Positions 16,393 through 25,106 of a DNA stretch of 64,000 bases are shown piece by piece (position 1 is the first letter of the stretch; every line of letters begins with the position of its first letter). Position numbers and translations under genes: made by a program. Below the pieces are notes generated by a model, which saw only the letters and a program-made list of their open reading frames with translations, was not told where the DNA came from and ran no database searches. The stretch covers positions 740,109 through 804,108 of the forward strand of contig CAKVHT010000001.1 of NCBI GenBank assembly GCA_934754375.1, given 5' to 3'. This DNA is from an uncultured Clostridia bacterium (GTDB taxonomy: Bacteria > Bacillota > Clostridia > Christensenellales > UBA1242).

Positions 16393-17442
16393 TTAATTTT
16401 CAAAATAATTTATTCCCATATTTGTTTTCATTTTCATTAAATTAGCATAGGCAACTTTTCTTGCCTTTTCTGTGCCGGCACGCAAAATTTCAAAAACATT
16501 TTCAGGGTGTTGAGCCAATTCTTTTCTTCTTTCACGTATTGGTTGCAAAAGTTCTTGAAGAATGTTGTTTAAGAATTTTTTAATTTTCATATCACCCAAA
16601 CCACCGCGCATATAGTGGGCTTTTAATTCTTCTAGAGATGAATATTCTGGCAAGTATTTTTCAAAATGTTCAGGTTTACAGAACACATCAAGATAAGTAA
16701 ACACGGTGTTACCTTCAACTTTGCCAGGATCTTCCAAATGCACATGATTTGGGTCAGTGTACATTGAAAAAACTTTTTGTTTAATCACGTCAGGCTCATC
16801 ACAAAGATAAATGCAATTGCCAAGTGATTTACTCATTTTGGCTTTTCCGTCAATGCCAACCAATCTATAGCAACTTTCTTTTTCTGGCAAAACAGCTTGA
16901 GGTTCAATCAAAGTTTCACCATAAAGATTATTAAATGAACGCACAATCTCTCTTGCCTGTTCTATCATTGGCAATTGGTCATCGCCAACAGGAATTACAT
17001 TTGCGTTAAATGCGGTTATGTCAGCTGTTTGACTTACTGGATATGTTAAAAATCCCATAGGTATTGCACCACTAAAATCTTTGGATTTAAGTTCCTCTTT
17101 AACGGTAGGGTTTCGCTCAAGCCTTGCAAGTGTAACAAGGTTCATATAATAAAAAGTAAACTCAGTCAACTCGCTCACTTCACTTTGCACAAAAAATGTA
17201 ACCTTGTTTGGATCAAGCCCTACAGACAAATAGTCCAACATCACATTAAGAACATTGTCCCTAACCTTTTGAACATTGCCAAAGTTATCAGTTAATGCTT
17301 GGCTATCAGCTAACATCACATAAAATTCATCATAGCCACCTTTGTTTTGCAATTCTATCCTTCTCATCAAACTTCCAACATAGTGACCTATATGCAAATT
17401 GCCAGTTGGTCTATCGCCAGTTAAAATAATTTTTTTATTCAT
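16393..17442 (-). CDS. trpS: Tryptophanyl-tRNA synthetase
   Basis: TrpRS charges tRNA-Trp. The 349-aa class I synthetase has the HIGH-type motif GNLHIGHYVGSL near residue 15 and KMSKSLGN near residue 205, with PVGDDQLPMIEQAREI in between. The start has AAGGAG upstream. The gene is preceded by a 420-nt leader that carries a Trp-codon leader peptide and an intrinsic terminator (17701-17865), so expression is probably controlled by charged tRNA-Trp supply. No T-box motif, the usual device in Firmicutes, is visible. Confidence 0.97.
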   Translation of the reverse strand: MNKKIILTGDRPTGNLHIGHYVGSLMRRIELQNKGGYDEFYVMLADSQALTDNFGNVQKVRDNVLNVMLDYLSVGLDPNKVTFFVQSEVSELTEFTFYYMNLVTLARLERNPTVKEELKSKDFSGAIPMGFLTYPVSQTADITAFNANVIPVGDDQLPMIEQAREIVRSFNNLYGETLIEPQAVLPEKESCYRLVGIDGKAKMSKSLGNCIYLCDEPDVIKQKVFSMYTDPNHVHLEDPGKVEGNTVFTYLDVFCKPEHFEKYLPEYSSLEELKAHYMRGGLGDMKIKKFLNNILQELLQPIRERRKELAQHPENVFEILRAGTEKARKVAYANLMKMKTNMGINYFEN

Positions 17443-17501
17443 AAATTTCTCCTTAAATTTTAATTGTTAATATTAATTTTTTATTATTAAAATAATTTTT
17501 T

Positions 17502-17558
17502 ATTGTGTAAAATATTTTCTATTGTGTAAAATATTTTCTATTGTGTAAAATATTTTCT
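17502..17558. repeat. Three perfect 19-bp tandem repeats in the trpS leader
   Basis: attgtgtaaaatattttct occurs three times head to tail (17502-17520, 17521-17539, 17540-17558), with a partial fourth copy after it. The array lies between the attenuator terminator and the trpS start, so it is transcribed as 5' untranslated RNA. It may vary in copy number. Confidence 0.9.
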
Positions 17559-17700
17559 ATTGTTTATTAATAAAATAGTTTTATATATTTTGTTGCCGTA
17601 TTAATATATTTAATTTTAGAATTTAAATAATTGTTTAGTTTTTTTATTTTTTTGAATAATAATTGTTATTTAATTTTATTTTTAATATATTTATTTTAAT

Positions 17701-17741
17701 TAAAATAAAAAACTCAACATACCATAAAAACATGTTGAGTT
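17701..17741 (-). terminator. Attenuator terminator upstream of trpS
   Basis: A 10-bp perfect stem AACTCAACAT / ATGTTGAGTT (17732-17741 and 17711-17720 on the plus strand) with an 11-nt loop is followed on the minus strand by TTTTATTTTA. It lies upstream of trpS and downstream of its promoter, so it would stop transcription before the gene. Confidence 0.85.
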
Positions 17742-17759
17742 TATAATCAAAAGTTTTCG

Positions 17760-17813
17760 TGGCGCACAAAATACCACTTACACACTGTGTAAGAATATTT
17801 ACCAAATACGCCA
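17760..17813 (-). promoter_or_regulatory. Leader RNA stems overlapping the Trp codons
   Basis: TGGCGTAT (17806-17813), containing the first Trp codon, can pair with GTGCGCCA (17760-17767) through eight pairs including two G.U. The helix encloses a perfect 7-bp hairpin (CTTACAC/GTGTAAG, 17777-17793). A ribosome held at the Trp codons would disrupt the outer stem. The competing antiterminator pairing is not resolved by eye. Confidence 0.55.
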
Positions 17814-17828
17814 ACTTAATCTTTTCAT
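17799..17828 (-). CDS. Trp leader peptide MKRLSWRIW
   Basis: A nine-codon frame with ATG at 17826-17828 and TAA at 17799-17801 is preceded by AGGAG with 5-nt spacing. Two of nine codons are TGG (positions 6 and 9). It lies 37 nt after a consensus promoter and ahead of an intrinsic terminator and trpS. This is the layout of a ribosome-mediated attenuator: scarce Trp-tRNA would stall the ribosome on the leader and allow read-through. The peptide itself probably has no other function. Confidence 0.75.
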   Translation of the reverse strand: MKRLSWRIW

Positions 17829-17871
17829 ATTATCTCCTAAAATTTAAAGCAGATTGCTTAAATCTATTTAA

Positions 17872-17900
17872 ATGTTATCAAATAAACATTTATATGTCAA
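17872..17900 (-). promoter_or_regulatory. Promoter of the trpS leader
   Basis: TTGACA (17895-17900), a 17-bp spacer and TAACAT (17872-17877), about 44 nt upstream of the leader-peptide ATG. Confidence 0.8.
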
Positions 17901-17947
17901 GGCTTTTGTAAAATTTATCGATTTATATTTAGCTGGTTTGACTATTC

Positions 17948-19186
17948 TCAATCCAGTTTGTTTTTTCTTCGTTTTGTTTCATATATCATCATTGCAATCA
18001 AATTTGAAGCATACAGAATTGAAAACAATATCAACATAATATCAAAAATAATTTGAGAATTAGAAAAACTTAACAAAACAACCAAAGCATAAGTTATCAT
18101 GCGCACAAAACACAAAATAAATTCTATCACTGCTTGATGTTCACTTATGTCTTGATATAATCCCGCCTCTTTCAAATCTCTATTACGAATTATATCATAA
18201 TGAACTTTAAACAATGTTCCTGATATTGCTGTGCAAAAGTTAAAGATTATAACTGTAGTTAAACTAGGCATGCAGACAAACAACACTACACCTATAATAG
18301 GAAACAGACTAAACAAAATATATAAACTGCTTCGGTGCCCTTCTTTTGTAAATCTTGAAAACAAAATAGCTGTAAGCACAACTGACACCCCCACAACACT
18401 TGTGATTGCACCAAGGCTCAAATTACTGCCACATTGCAACATAATGCACACACTCATAAGAGTGGAAAGCACAGATGTTGTTCCGTAAATCATGCTAACC
18501 TTATAAACACTTTTAATTTTAAAATACATTGGTGGGTTTTGTTTTAAACGTTTGAAATAGTCAATCAAATCAAAATTGCTGTTTTCTGGTTTTTTTGCCT
18601 TAACAACAAACGACACGGCAATTTGAATGGCACAAATAACCAAAACATAAATTGCAACTTGACTAAATGTTGAAATTTCAATCAAAGCGCCCATTGTGAT
18701 TGGAAACACCACACTTACACTTTTTTGCAAAACAAATGTCAAAACAGCGAATTTGCTCATGCTGGTTCGGCTAACCATTTCTTGTTTTAACACATTATAA
18801 CTTGACCAATACACACCTTTAGAAAAACCATCAAGCAAACCAGCAAGCCAAATATATTGCGCTATCACCTCGCCGTAAAACACAGAGAAAACCACAACAA
18901 GTGTCCTTAACAGCAACGCCAGCCTATAAATCCAAATTCTGTTTGTTTTTGCAACCAAGAAACTAAAAATAAAATAGCCCAGCAACATGCAAGAATATGA
19001 AATCAATTCAAAGAGTCCAGCTTTAAAACAATAATTATAAGCACTTGTTGAAAATTGATATAAATGCGCAATAAGGAAAGTTGAAATAAACAGATCTATA
19101 ACATTCGCAAAAGTGTGACAAAAAGCCAAACCACGGTTTGCATGTTTATCTTTCTGGCTGGTTTTTATATCATAATTATAACTCAT
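17948..19186 (-). CDS. Major-facilitator-type membrane transporter
   Basis: The 412-aa polytopic protein has about 10-12 hydrophobic segments, a cytoplasmic N-terminus with Lys/His, and a central loop (KKPENSNFDLIDYFKRLKQNPPMYFKIKS, about 200-230) separating two halves, as in MFS carriers. The segment GLLDGFSKGVYWSSYNVLKQEM resembles MFS proteins with similar motifs in low-GC bacteria. The substrate is unknown. I chose ATG 19186 because TATAAT (19193-19198) ends 6 nt before it and there is no ribosome site; the longer frame would need a TTG inside the promoter. Confidence 0.8.
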   Translation of the reverse strand: MSYNYDIKTSQKDKHANRGLAFCHTFANVIDLFISTFLIAHLYQFSTSAYNYCFKAGLFELISYSCMLLGYFIFSFLVAKTNRIWIYRLALLLRTLVVVFSVFYGEVIAQYIWLAGLLDGFSKGVYWSSYNVLKQEMVSRTSMSKFAVLTFVLQKSVSVVFPITMGALIEISTFSQVAIYVLVICAIQIAVSFVVKAKKPENSNFDLIDYFKRLKQNPPMYFKIKSVYKVSMIYGTTSVLSTLMSVCIMLQCGSNLSLGAITSVVGVSVVLTAILFSRFTKEGHRSSLYILFSLFPIIGVVLFVCMPSLTTVIIFNFCTAISGTLFKVHYDIIRNRDLKEAGLYQDISEHQAVIEFILCFVRMITYALVVLLSFSNSQIIFDIMLILFSILYASNLIAMMIYETKRRKNKLD

Positions 19187-19320
19187 AATGACATTATACA
19201 ATAAAATCTAAAATAATAAAAATAAAATAAACAATCAACATTCAATTTTAAATTGCGCTTTATCAAAAATGGCTTTTATATATCAATTTGACAAAAAATT
19301 TGAAGATTAAAAAAATATAC

Positions 19321-19346
19321 AAAAAAAACCTCGCAAATGCGAGGTT
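19321..19346 (-). terminator. Terminator downstream of tuf
   Basis: AACCTCGCA (19327-19335) / TGCGAGGTT (19338-19346) is followed by eight T residues on the minus strand. It is the first intrinsic terminator after tuf, about 340 nt past the stop codon. Confidence 0.88.
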
Positions 19347-19689
19347 CTTCTACAATTTATCTATAAATTATAATTGATAAACTGTTATTGAAAGATTTCA
19401 CTGGCCGGTGAACTCTTTATGCTACAACATAAAATTATCATTCGCTTGCCGTTTGGTAGCTAATCAAACTTGAAGCAGATGATCATAATTCAACATAATC
19501 AACCAATTTAAGTTCAATTAAATTTAATTTGATCAGGATTAAATTTAACCACAACTTAAACTGAATTGAATACACTGAATTATACAATTTTAACCTTATA
19601 AAAGGATTTAATTAAATTTGTTTAGTTAAATTAATTAACTAATTTGGTTATTCGTTATGATTAACCAATGATTTACACATCACCAAGGA
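19347..19689 (-). ncRNA. Long structured 3' region after tuf, possible small RNA
   Basis: No gene is visible in these 343 nt. Between 19391 and 19469 there are three hairpins in a row on the minus strand. They are GTTTG/CAAAC (19451-19469), TTATG/CATAA (19417-19432), and AAAGA-TTCAC / GTGAA-TCTTT with one G.A mismatch (19391-19418). The terminator follows. The part next to tuf (19480-19640) is very AT-rich with many TTAAATT-type inverted segments. It could be a tuf 3' untranslated region or the source of a stable small RNA. Confidence 0.4.
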
Positions 19690-20895
19690 TTAACCAAGAA
19701 TTTCAGAAACAACGCCTGAACCAACTGTACGACCACCTTCACGGATAGCGAATCTCATACCTTTTTCAATAGCGATTGGGTGAATGAGTTCGATTTCCAT
19801 TGTGATGTTATCGCCTGGCATAACCATTTCAACACCTTCTGGGAGTTTGATTGAACCAGTAATATCAGTTGTACGAACGTAGAATTGTGGACGGTAACCA
19901 TTGAAGAATGGAGTATGACGACCACCTTCTTCTTTCTTCAAAACGTAAACTTCAGCTTTGAAGTGTGTGTGAGGTGTGATTGAACCTGGTTTAGCAAGAA
20001 CTTGACCACGTTCAATTTCAGTACGTTGGATACCACGAAGCAACAAACCTGCGTTATCACCTGAACGAGCTTCGTCAAGTGATTTACGGAACATTTCAAT
20101 ACCTGTGATAACAACTTTACGTGTAGGTTTAATACCAACCAATTCAACTTCTTCGTTGAGGTGGCAAACACCACGTTCTACTCTACCAGTAGCAACTGTA
20201 CCACGACCTGTGATTGAGAATACATCTTCAACTGGCATCAAGAAAGGTTTATCTGTATCACGAACAGGGTCTGGAATGTAGTTATCAACAGCATCCATCA
20301 ATTCACGAATGCAGTCGCAAGCTGGGTCATTAACGTTACCAGCTGATGCAGCTTCCAAAGCTTTAAGAGCAGAACCCTTAATGATTGGAGTTGTATCGCC
20401 TGGGAAGCCGTATGAGCTCAACAAGTCACGAATTTCCATTTCAACCAAGTCAAGGATTTCTGGATCGTCAACTTGATCAGTTTTGTTCATGAATACAACG
20501 ATGTATGGAACACCTACTTGACGAGCAAGCAAGATGTGTTCTTTTGTTTGAGGCATTGGGCCGTCTGTAGCAGCAACAACGAGGATTGCGCCGTCCATTT
20601 GAGCAGCACCAGTGATCATGTTTTTAACATAGTCAGCGTGTCCTGGGCAGTCAACGTGAGCGTAGTGACGTTTTGCAGTTTCATACTCAATGTGTGATGT
20701 GTTAATTGTAATACCACGTGCTCTTTCTTCTGGAGTATTATCAATACCAGCATAGTCTTTTTTGTCGGCATTGAAACCCATACCAGCAAGAGTTAAGTTA
20801 ATAGCAGCGGTTAATGTAGTTTTACCATGGTCAACGTGGCCGATAGTACCAATGTTAACGTGTGGTTTAGTTCTATCAAATTTAGCTTTAGCCAT
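19690..20895 (-). CDS. tuf: Elongation factor Tu
   Basis: EF-Tu carries aminoacyl-tRNA to the ribosome as a GTP complex. The 401-aa protein has [11 protein letters not shown] (P loop), the switch region [24 protein letters not shown] and the guanine motif NKTD (commonly NKCD), followed by the beta-barrel domains 2 and 3 ending in [10 protein letters not shown]. The start is the ATG at 20895 with AAGGAG nine nt upstream. It is the last gene of the str cluster but has its own promoter at 20930-20959. Confidence 0.98.
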   Translation of the reverse strand: MAKAKFDRTKPHVNIGTIGHVDHGKTTLTAAINLTLAGMGFNADKKDYAGIDNTPEERARGITINTSHIEYETAKRHYAHVDCPGHADYVKNMITGAAQMDGAILVVAATDGPMPQTKEHILLARQVGVPYIVVFMNKTDQVDDPEILDLVEMEIRDLLSSYGFPGDTTPIIKGSALKALEAASAGNVNDPACDCIRELMDAVDNYIPDPVRDTDKPFLMPVEDVFSITGRGTVATGRVERGVCHLNEEVELVGIKPTRKVVITGIEMFRKSLDEARSGDNAGLLLRGIQRTEIERGQVLAKPGSITPHTHFKAEVYVLKKEEGGRHTPFFNGYRPQFYVRTTDITGSIKLPEGVEMVMPGDNITMEIELIHPIAIEKGMRFAIREGGRTVGSGVVSEILG

Positions 20896-20929
20896 TTTTA
20901 AGTTCTCCTTTTTAAATATAAACAACTAT

Positions 20930-20959
20930 ATTCTAGTTTAATTTGCCAACATAAGTCAA
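20930..20959 (-). promoter_or_regulatory. tuf promoter
   Basis: TTGACT (20954-20959), an 18-bp spacer and TAGAAT (20930-20935), giving a leader of roughly 30 nt. It allows tuf to be expressed beyond the level of the str operon. Confidence 0.7.
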
Positions 20960-20990
20960 GCAAATTTTAGTGGTTTTTTATTTTTGCAAT

Positions 20991-21029
20991 CAAGTGGTAT
21001 CAATTTTATTTAGCAGCAAATACCACTTG
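20991..21029. repeat. Perfect 10-bp inverted repeat between fusA and tuf
   Basis: CAAGTGGTAT (20991-21000) and ATACCACTTG (21020-21029) are separated by 19 nt. No T run follows, so it is not a standard terminator. It could be an mRNA 3'-end stabiliser for fusA or a protein site upstream of the tuf promoter. Confidence 0.7.
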
Positions 21030-21086
21030 TTTACATCAATAATATATTTTAAAACCCTACAATAATTTTAACTGTTTAATCAAAGA

Positions 21087-23168
21087 TTATTCAGCCAATT
21101 TTTTTCTATCGCCGATGATTTTATCAGCAATATTTTTTGGACATTCTGCATAGTGGTCAGGAACCATTGTGAATGTACCACGGCCTTGTGTTGAACCACG
21201 AAGGTCTGTTGAATAACCAAACATTTCACTCAATGGAACTTCTGCGTGAATTACTTGGCTACCATATTTTGCTTCAGTGCCGGTAAGCACACCACGACGT
21301 GATGTCAAGCCACCCATAACTGAACCAAGATATTCATCTGGAGTTGTAACTTCAACTTTCATGATAGGTTCAAGCAAAACTGGGTCTGCTTTAGCCATAG
21401 CATCTTTAAATGCCATAGAACCAGCAATTTTGAACGCCATTTCACTAGAGTCGACATCGTGGTAAGAACCACCCAACAAAGTAACTTTGAAGTCGATAGT
21501 TTCATAACCAGCAACAACACCTGCCTTTTTAGCTTCTTGAATACCTGCATCAATTGGTGGGATAAATTCTTTTGGAACTTCACCGCCAACAACTTTGTTT
21601 TCAAAGATGTAGCCTTTATCTCTTTCCAATGGTTCCATCAAAATCTTACAGTGACCATATTGACCACGACCACCAGATTGTTTGATGTATTTACCTTCAG
21701 CTTCAACAGCTTTACGGATAGTTTCTTTGTAAGCAACTTGTGGTTTACCAACGGTAACTTCAACACCAAATTCACGTTTCATACGGTCAACCAAAATATC
21801 AAGGTGCAATTCGCCCATACCAGCGATAATTGTTTGACCTGTTTGGTCATCAGTGTATGATTTGAAAGTTGGGTCTTCTTCCATCAATTTAGAGATAGCG
21901 ATACCTAACTTTTCTTGTGCTTGCTTGTCTTTAGGTTCGATTGCTTGTTGGATAACTGGTTTCATAAATTCCATTTCTTCCAACTTGATAGGATGATTTT
22001 CATCGCAAAGTGTATCACCTGTACCAGTGTTTTTCAAACCAACAACTGCGCAGATGTCACCTGCCAAAACCTCATCAATATCAGTACGGTTATTTGCATG
22101 CATGTGAAGCAAACGACCAATACGTTCTTTCTTTTCTTTTGTTGCGTTCAAAACGTAACTACCAGCAGTTAATTTACCACTGTAAACACGGATAAATGTG
22201 ATACGACCAACATAAGGGTCTGTTGCAATTTTGAATGCAAGTGCTGCAAATGGTTCATCATCGCTGTTGTTACGTGTAACTACTGTGCCATCTTCCAATG
22301 TACCTTTAATAGGTGGAACATCAATTGGGCTTGGCATATAGTCAACAACTGCATCAAGCAATTCTTGAATACCTTTGTTTTTAGCAGCTGTTCCGCAAAG
22401 AACTGGGAACATTTTAAGAGAACATGTTGCCTTACGGATACCTTTCTTGATTTCATCAATAGTAAGTTCTTCACCCATGAAGAATTTATCCAATAATTCA
22501 TCATCAGTTTCAGCAACAGATTCAATCATTTTTTGTCTGTATTCTTGACATTGAGCAAGCATATTAGCTGGAATTTCTTCTTCTCTAACATCTTTTCCAA
22601 GGTCATCATAGAATACATAGGCTTTCATTTTCACAAGGTCAACGATACCTTTGAATGTATCAGCTTCACCAATAGGAAGTTGAAGTGGAACAACATTTGC
22701 ACCCAAAACGTCTTTCATTGATTTAACTGCTTTTAAGAAATTAGCATCGTTGATATCCATTTTGTTTACGAAGCAAAGTCTTGGAACGTTAAACTTGCTT
22801 GCTTGACGCCAAACGTTTTCGCTTTGTGCTTGAACGCCCGCACGAGCACTGAACAATGCAACTGCGCCATCAAGAACTTTCAAACTACGTTCAACTTCAA
22901 CTGTAAAGTCAACGTGTCCTGGAGTATCGATAATGTTGATTGTGCAGTCTTGCCACTTACATGTGGTACAAGCAGATGTGATAGTGATACCACGTTCTTG
23001 TTCTTGTGCCATCCAGTCCATTGTTGCTTCACCATCGTGTACTTCACCAATTTTGTGGTTGATACCGGTGTAGAACAAAATACGTTCAGTGGTGGTTGTT
23101 TTACCAGTATCGATGTGTGCCATGATACCGATATTTCTAATTTTTTGTAATGGTACTGTTCTTGCCAT
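21087..23168 (-). CDS. fusA: Elongation factor G
   Basis: EF-G drives ribosomal translocation and, with RRF, recycling. The 693-aa protein has normal length with [19 protein letters not shown] (P loop), [20 protein letters not shown] and the domain IV-V sequences [14 protein letters not shown] and [17 protein letters not shown]. The ribosome site is AAGGGGG, a G-rich variant. It follows rpsG by 15 bp. Confidence 0.98.
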   Translation of the reverse strand: MARTVPLQKIRNIGIMAHIDTGKTTTTERILFYTGINHKIGEVHDGEATMDWMAQEQERGITITSACTTCKWQDCTINIIDTPGHVDFTVEVERSLKVLDGAVALFSARAGVQAQSENVWRQASKFNVPRLCFVNKMDINDANFLKAVKSMKDVLGANVVPLQLPIGEADTFKGIVDLVKMKAYVFYDDLGKDVREEEIPANMLAQCQEYRQKMIESVAETDDELLDKFFMGEELTIDEIKKGIRKATCSLKMFPVLCGTAAKNKGIQELLDAVVDYMPSPIDVPPIKGTLEDGTVVTRNNSDDEPFAALAFKIATDPYVGRITFIRVYSGKLTAGSYVLNATKEKKERIGRLLHMHANNRTDIDEVLAGDICAVVGLKNTGTGDTLCDENHPIKLEEMEFMKPVIQQAIEPKDKQAQEKLGIAISKLMEEDPTFKSYTDDQTGQTIIAGMGELHLDILVDRMKREFGVEVTVGKPQVAYKETIRKAVEAEGKYIKQSGGRGQYGHCKILMEPLERDKGYIFENKVVGGEVPKEFIPPIDAGIQEAKKAGVVAGYETIDFKVTLLGGSYHDVDSSEMAFKIAGSMAFKDAMAKADPVLLEPIMKVEVTTPDEYLGSVMGGLTSRRGVLTGTEAKYGSQVIHAEVPLSEMFGYSTDLRGSTQGRGTFTMVPDHYAECPKNIADKIIGDRKKLAE

Positions 23169-23183
23169 CTAATCCCCCTTAAA

Positions 23184-23654
23184 TTACCAACGATAGTGAG
23201 CAAAAGCCTTATTTGCTTCAGCTTGTCTATGCATATCGTCACGTTTTCTGATTGCTCCACCAGCTTGGTTGTAAGCATCAGCAATTTCAGCACTTAATCT
23301 TGCGTCCATACCACGTTCGTTACGCTTTCTAGCAGCCATAACCAACCAACGGATTGCAAGAGTTTGTTGTCTATCAGCGCTAACTTCCATAGGAACTTGA
23401 TAGTTTGCACCACCAACACGTCTAACTTTTGTTTCAAGTTTTGGTTTAACGTTTTCAATAGCTTGGTTAAGCACAACCATTGGTTCTTCACCAATCTTTT
23501 CAGCGGAAGTTTTCATTGCACTATAAACGATTGATTGAGCAATACCTTTTTTACCATCTAACATAACTTGGTTAATAAGTTTTGAAACCAAAGCTGAATT
23601 GTACAATGGATCAGGTATCACGTCACGCTTTACAGCGGCATTTCTTCTTGACAT
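23184..23654 (-). CDS. rpsG: 30S ribosomal protein S7
   Basis: S7 initiates assembly of the 30S head and contacts the E-site tRNA. The 156-aa protein is full length: MSRRNAAVKRDVIPDPLYNS, LINQVMLDGKKGIAQSIVY, VGGANYQVPMEV and the C-terminal KRDDMHRQAEANKAFAHYRW. It is preceded by AAGGAG. In the usual str operon it directly follows rpsL; here another gene lies between. Confidence 0.98.
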   Translation of the reverse strand: MSRRNAAVKRDVIPDPLYNSALVSKLINQVMLDGKKGIAQSIVYSAMKTSAEKIGEEPMVVLNQAIENVKPKLETKVRRVGGANYQVPMEVSADRQQTLAIRWLVMAARKRNERGMDARLSAEIADAYNQAGGAIRKRDDMHRQAEANKAFAHYRW

Positions 23655-23697
23655 ATATTTTCTCCTTATAAAATTTTATCAAACATAATTTGATTTT

Positions 23698-24390
23698 TTA
23701 GATTTCCAAACCAATATCATTAAGTAAATCGGCTTGTTCTTCTTTTGACATTTTTTGTATTTTTTGTCTAAACATAGCCACTGCTTTATCAACAGCAATT
23801 TCTTCTTCAGTTTTTTGCTTACCGATTATAAATTCACTGTGTGGTAAAGTTTCAATCCATTTGCAAAACTCTCTCCATTCAGGCAGGCGATGATTTTTGC
23901 GTTGATTATAAACTGTTTTTAATGCTCGATAGTTTGTTGTAAGCCTTGCAGTTAATTCAAATCCGCTTGGCAAATTATATAAAAGTTTAAGATATTTTTC
24001 TGCCTTATCTTCAGCATCTGCTGGGTCAGCATCAAGATATTCTTGCTTGATTTCTTCAAGACGTCTCAAAATCAATTTATCAACATACTTATTGCATTGG
24101 CCTTCAAGTTTAAACTTACTTGCCCTGTGCATTGTTGATTGACTTGACACAAAATAAACAAATCTATATCTCTCCAATTCAACCCACATTTTGTTTGAGC
24201 ATCTTAAATCAAACGCAGCCAAACAGCCTGTAAGGAATTGGTCATGGCCCTCACCTCTTGGTGATTGAGCCAATTTTTCAACTGTTTCTGTAATAACTTC
24301 AGTTGGAATATCTGTGTCTATTGCCATTGGATATTTGCTGGCTTTTACACTTTCATTTATATCATAAGTTTTAACATTACTAACTTTCAT
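23698..24390 (-). CDS. ThyX-like protein inserted in the str operon
   Basis: This 230-aa cytoplasmic protein resembles a group of Firmicute and phage proteins with similarity to flavin-dependent thymidylate synthase (ThyX). The RYRFVYFVSSQSTMHR segment near residue 87 has the place and look of the ThyX RHRx7S motif but differs (RYR, then Q where the motif Ser falls). TARLTTNYRALKTVYNQRKNHRLPEW near 160 resembles the second ThyX helix. Catalysis is therefore doubtful. I chose ATG 24390 (AGAGG upstream) over the longer frame. It lies between rpsL and rpsG, an unusual place. Confidence 0.65.
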   Translation of the reverse strand: MKVSNVKTYDINESVKASKYPMAIDTDIPTEVITETVEKLAQSPRGEGHDQFLTGCLAAFDLRCSNKMWVELERYRFVYFVSSQSTMHRASKFKLEGQCNKYVDKLILRRLEEIKQEYLDADPADAEDKAEKYLKLLYNLPSGFELTARLTTNYRALKTVYNQRKNHRLPEWREFCKWIETLPHSEFIIGKQKTEEEIAVDKAVAMFRQKIQKMSKEEQADLLNDIGLEI

Positions 24391-24539
24391 TTTATACCTC
24401 TTACTATTTAATTTTGCAATGTTATAGTATTTGGTACTCACTAAAAACTAATGTGACTTTGTTTTAATTGACTTTATCATCTCAATCAAAAATTTATTTT
24501 ACTAAATTTCATTGAGTGTACTAGATTTTATTTTAAAGC

Positions 24540-24911
24540 TTATTTAGGGCGTTTAGCACCGTATTTACTTCTACCTTGTTTACGTTTTTGAACAGCGGCA
24601 GTATCAAGTGCACCACGAACAACGTGATATCTTACACCTGGAAGGTCAGGAACACGACCACCACGAACCAATACAACATTGTGTTCTTGCAAGTTGTGGC
24701 CTTCGCCTGGGATATAACATGTTGTTTCTTTGCCATTAGATAAACGTACACGACAGATTTTACGTAAAGCTGAGTTTGGTTTTTTAGGTGTTGTTGTTGT
24801 AACTGTTAAGCATACACCACGTTTTTGTGGGCATTCGTCCAAAAGGATTGATTGTGATTTAGCAGTTTGTTTAACACGACCCTTTCTTACCAATTGATTA
24901 ACTGTAGGCAT
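24540..24911 (-). CDS. rpsL: 30S ribosomal protein S12
   Basis: S12 sits at the decoding centre and controls accuracy. The 123-aa protein has [29 protein letters not shown] and [20 protein letters not shown]. The next residues are PDLPGVRYH where most bacteria have KDLPGVRYH: the streptomycin-contact lysine (K88 in E. coli numbering) is a proline. AAGGAGG precedes the ATG. A 190-nt leader with four hairpins and a strong promoter lie upstream. Confidence 0.98.
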   Translation of the reverse strand: MPTVNQLVRKGRVKQTAKSQSILLDECPQKRGVCLTVTTTTPKKPNSALRKICRVRLSNGKETTCYIPGEGHNLQEHNVVLVRGGRVPDLPGVRYHVVRGALDTAAVQKRKQGRSKYGAKRPK

Positions 24912-25106
24912 TTTTCCTCCTTAAAAATTTGAAAAGTGGAAAGTTTTCCACATTTTTGTCACAAACTGTGACGATTTGTTTTGAATTTAAGCATGTTTCC
25001 AAAACAAGTTTGCATTGCCTAGCAATGCTTGGTTGATTTTAAACTAAAACCAACAAAAAGCAACCTCTTCCTAATGGCAAAGCAGCATTTTGCCATAGTT
25101 GAAAAG
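24912..25106 (-). promoter_or_regulatory. Structured rpsL leader with four hairpins
   Basis: Four perfect hairpins lie in the transcribed leader. They are ATGGCAAA/TTTGCCAT (25074-25096), GCATTGC/GCAATGC (25012-25028), GTCACA/TGTGAC (24958-24972) and GTGGAAA/TTTCCAC (24936-24951). The last ends about 15 nt before the Shine-Dalgarno. No open frame is visible. The layout suggests autoregulation of the str operon or an RNA stability element. Confidence 0.6.

Noticed and set aside
17443..17865. T-box riboswitch upstream of trpS
   Set aside because: No T-box consensus or specifier-loop architecture is visible; the leader peptide and terminator explain the region better.
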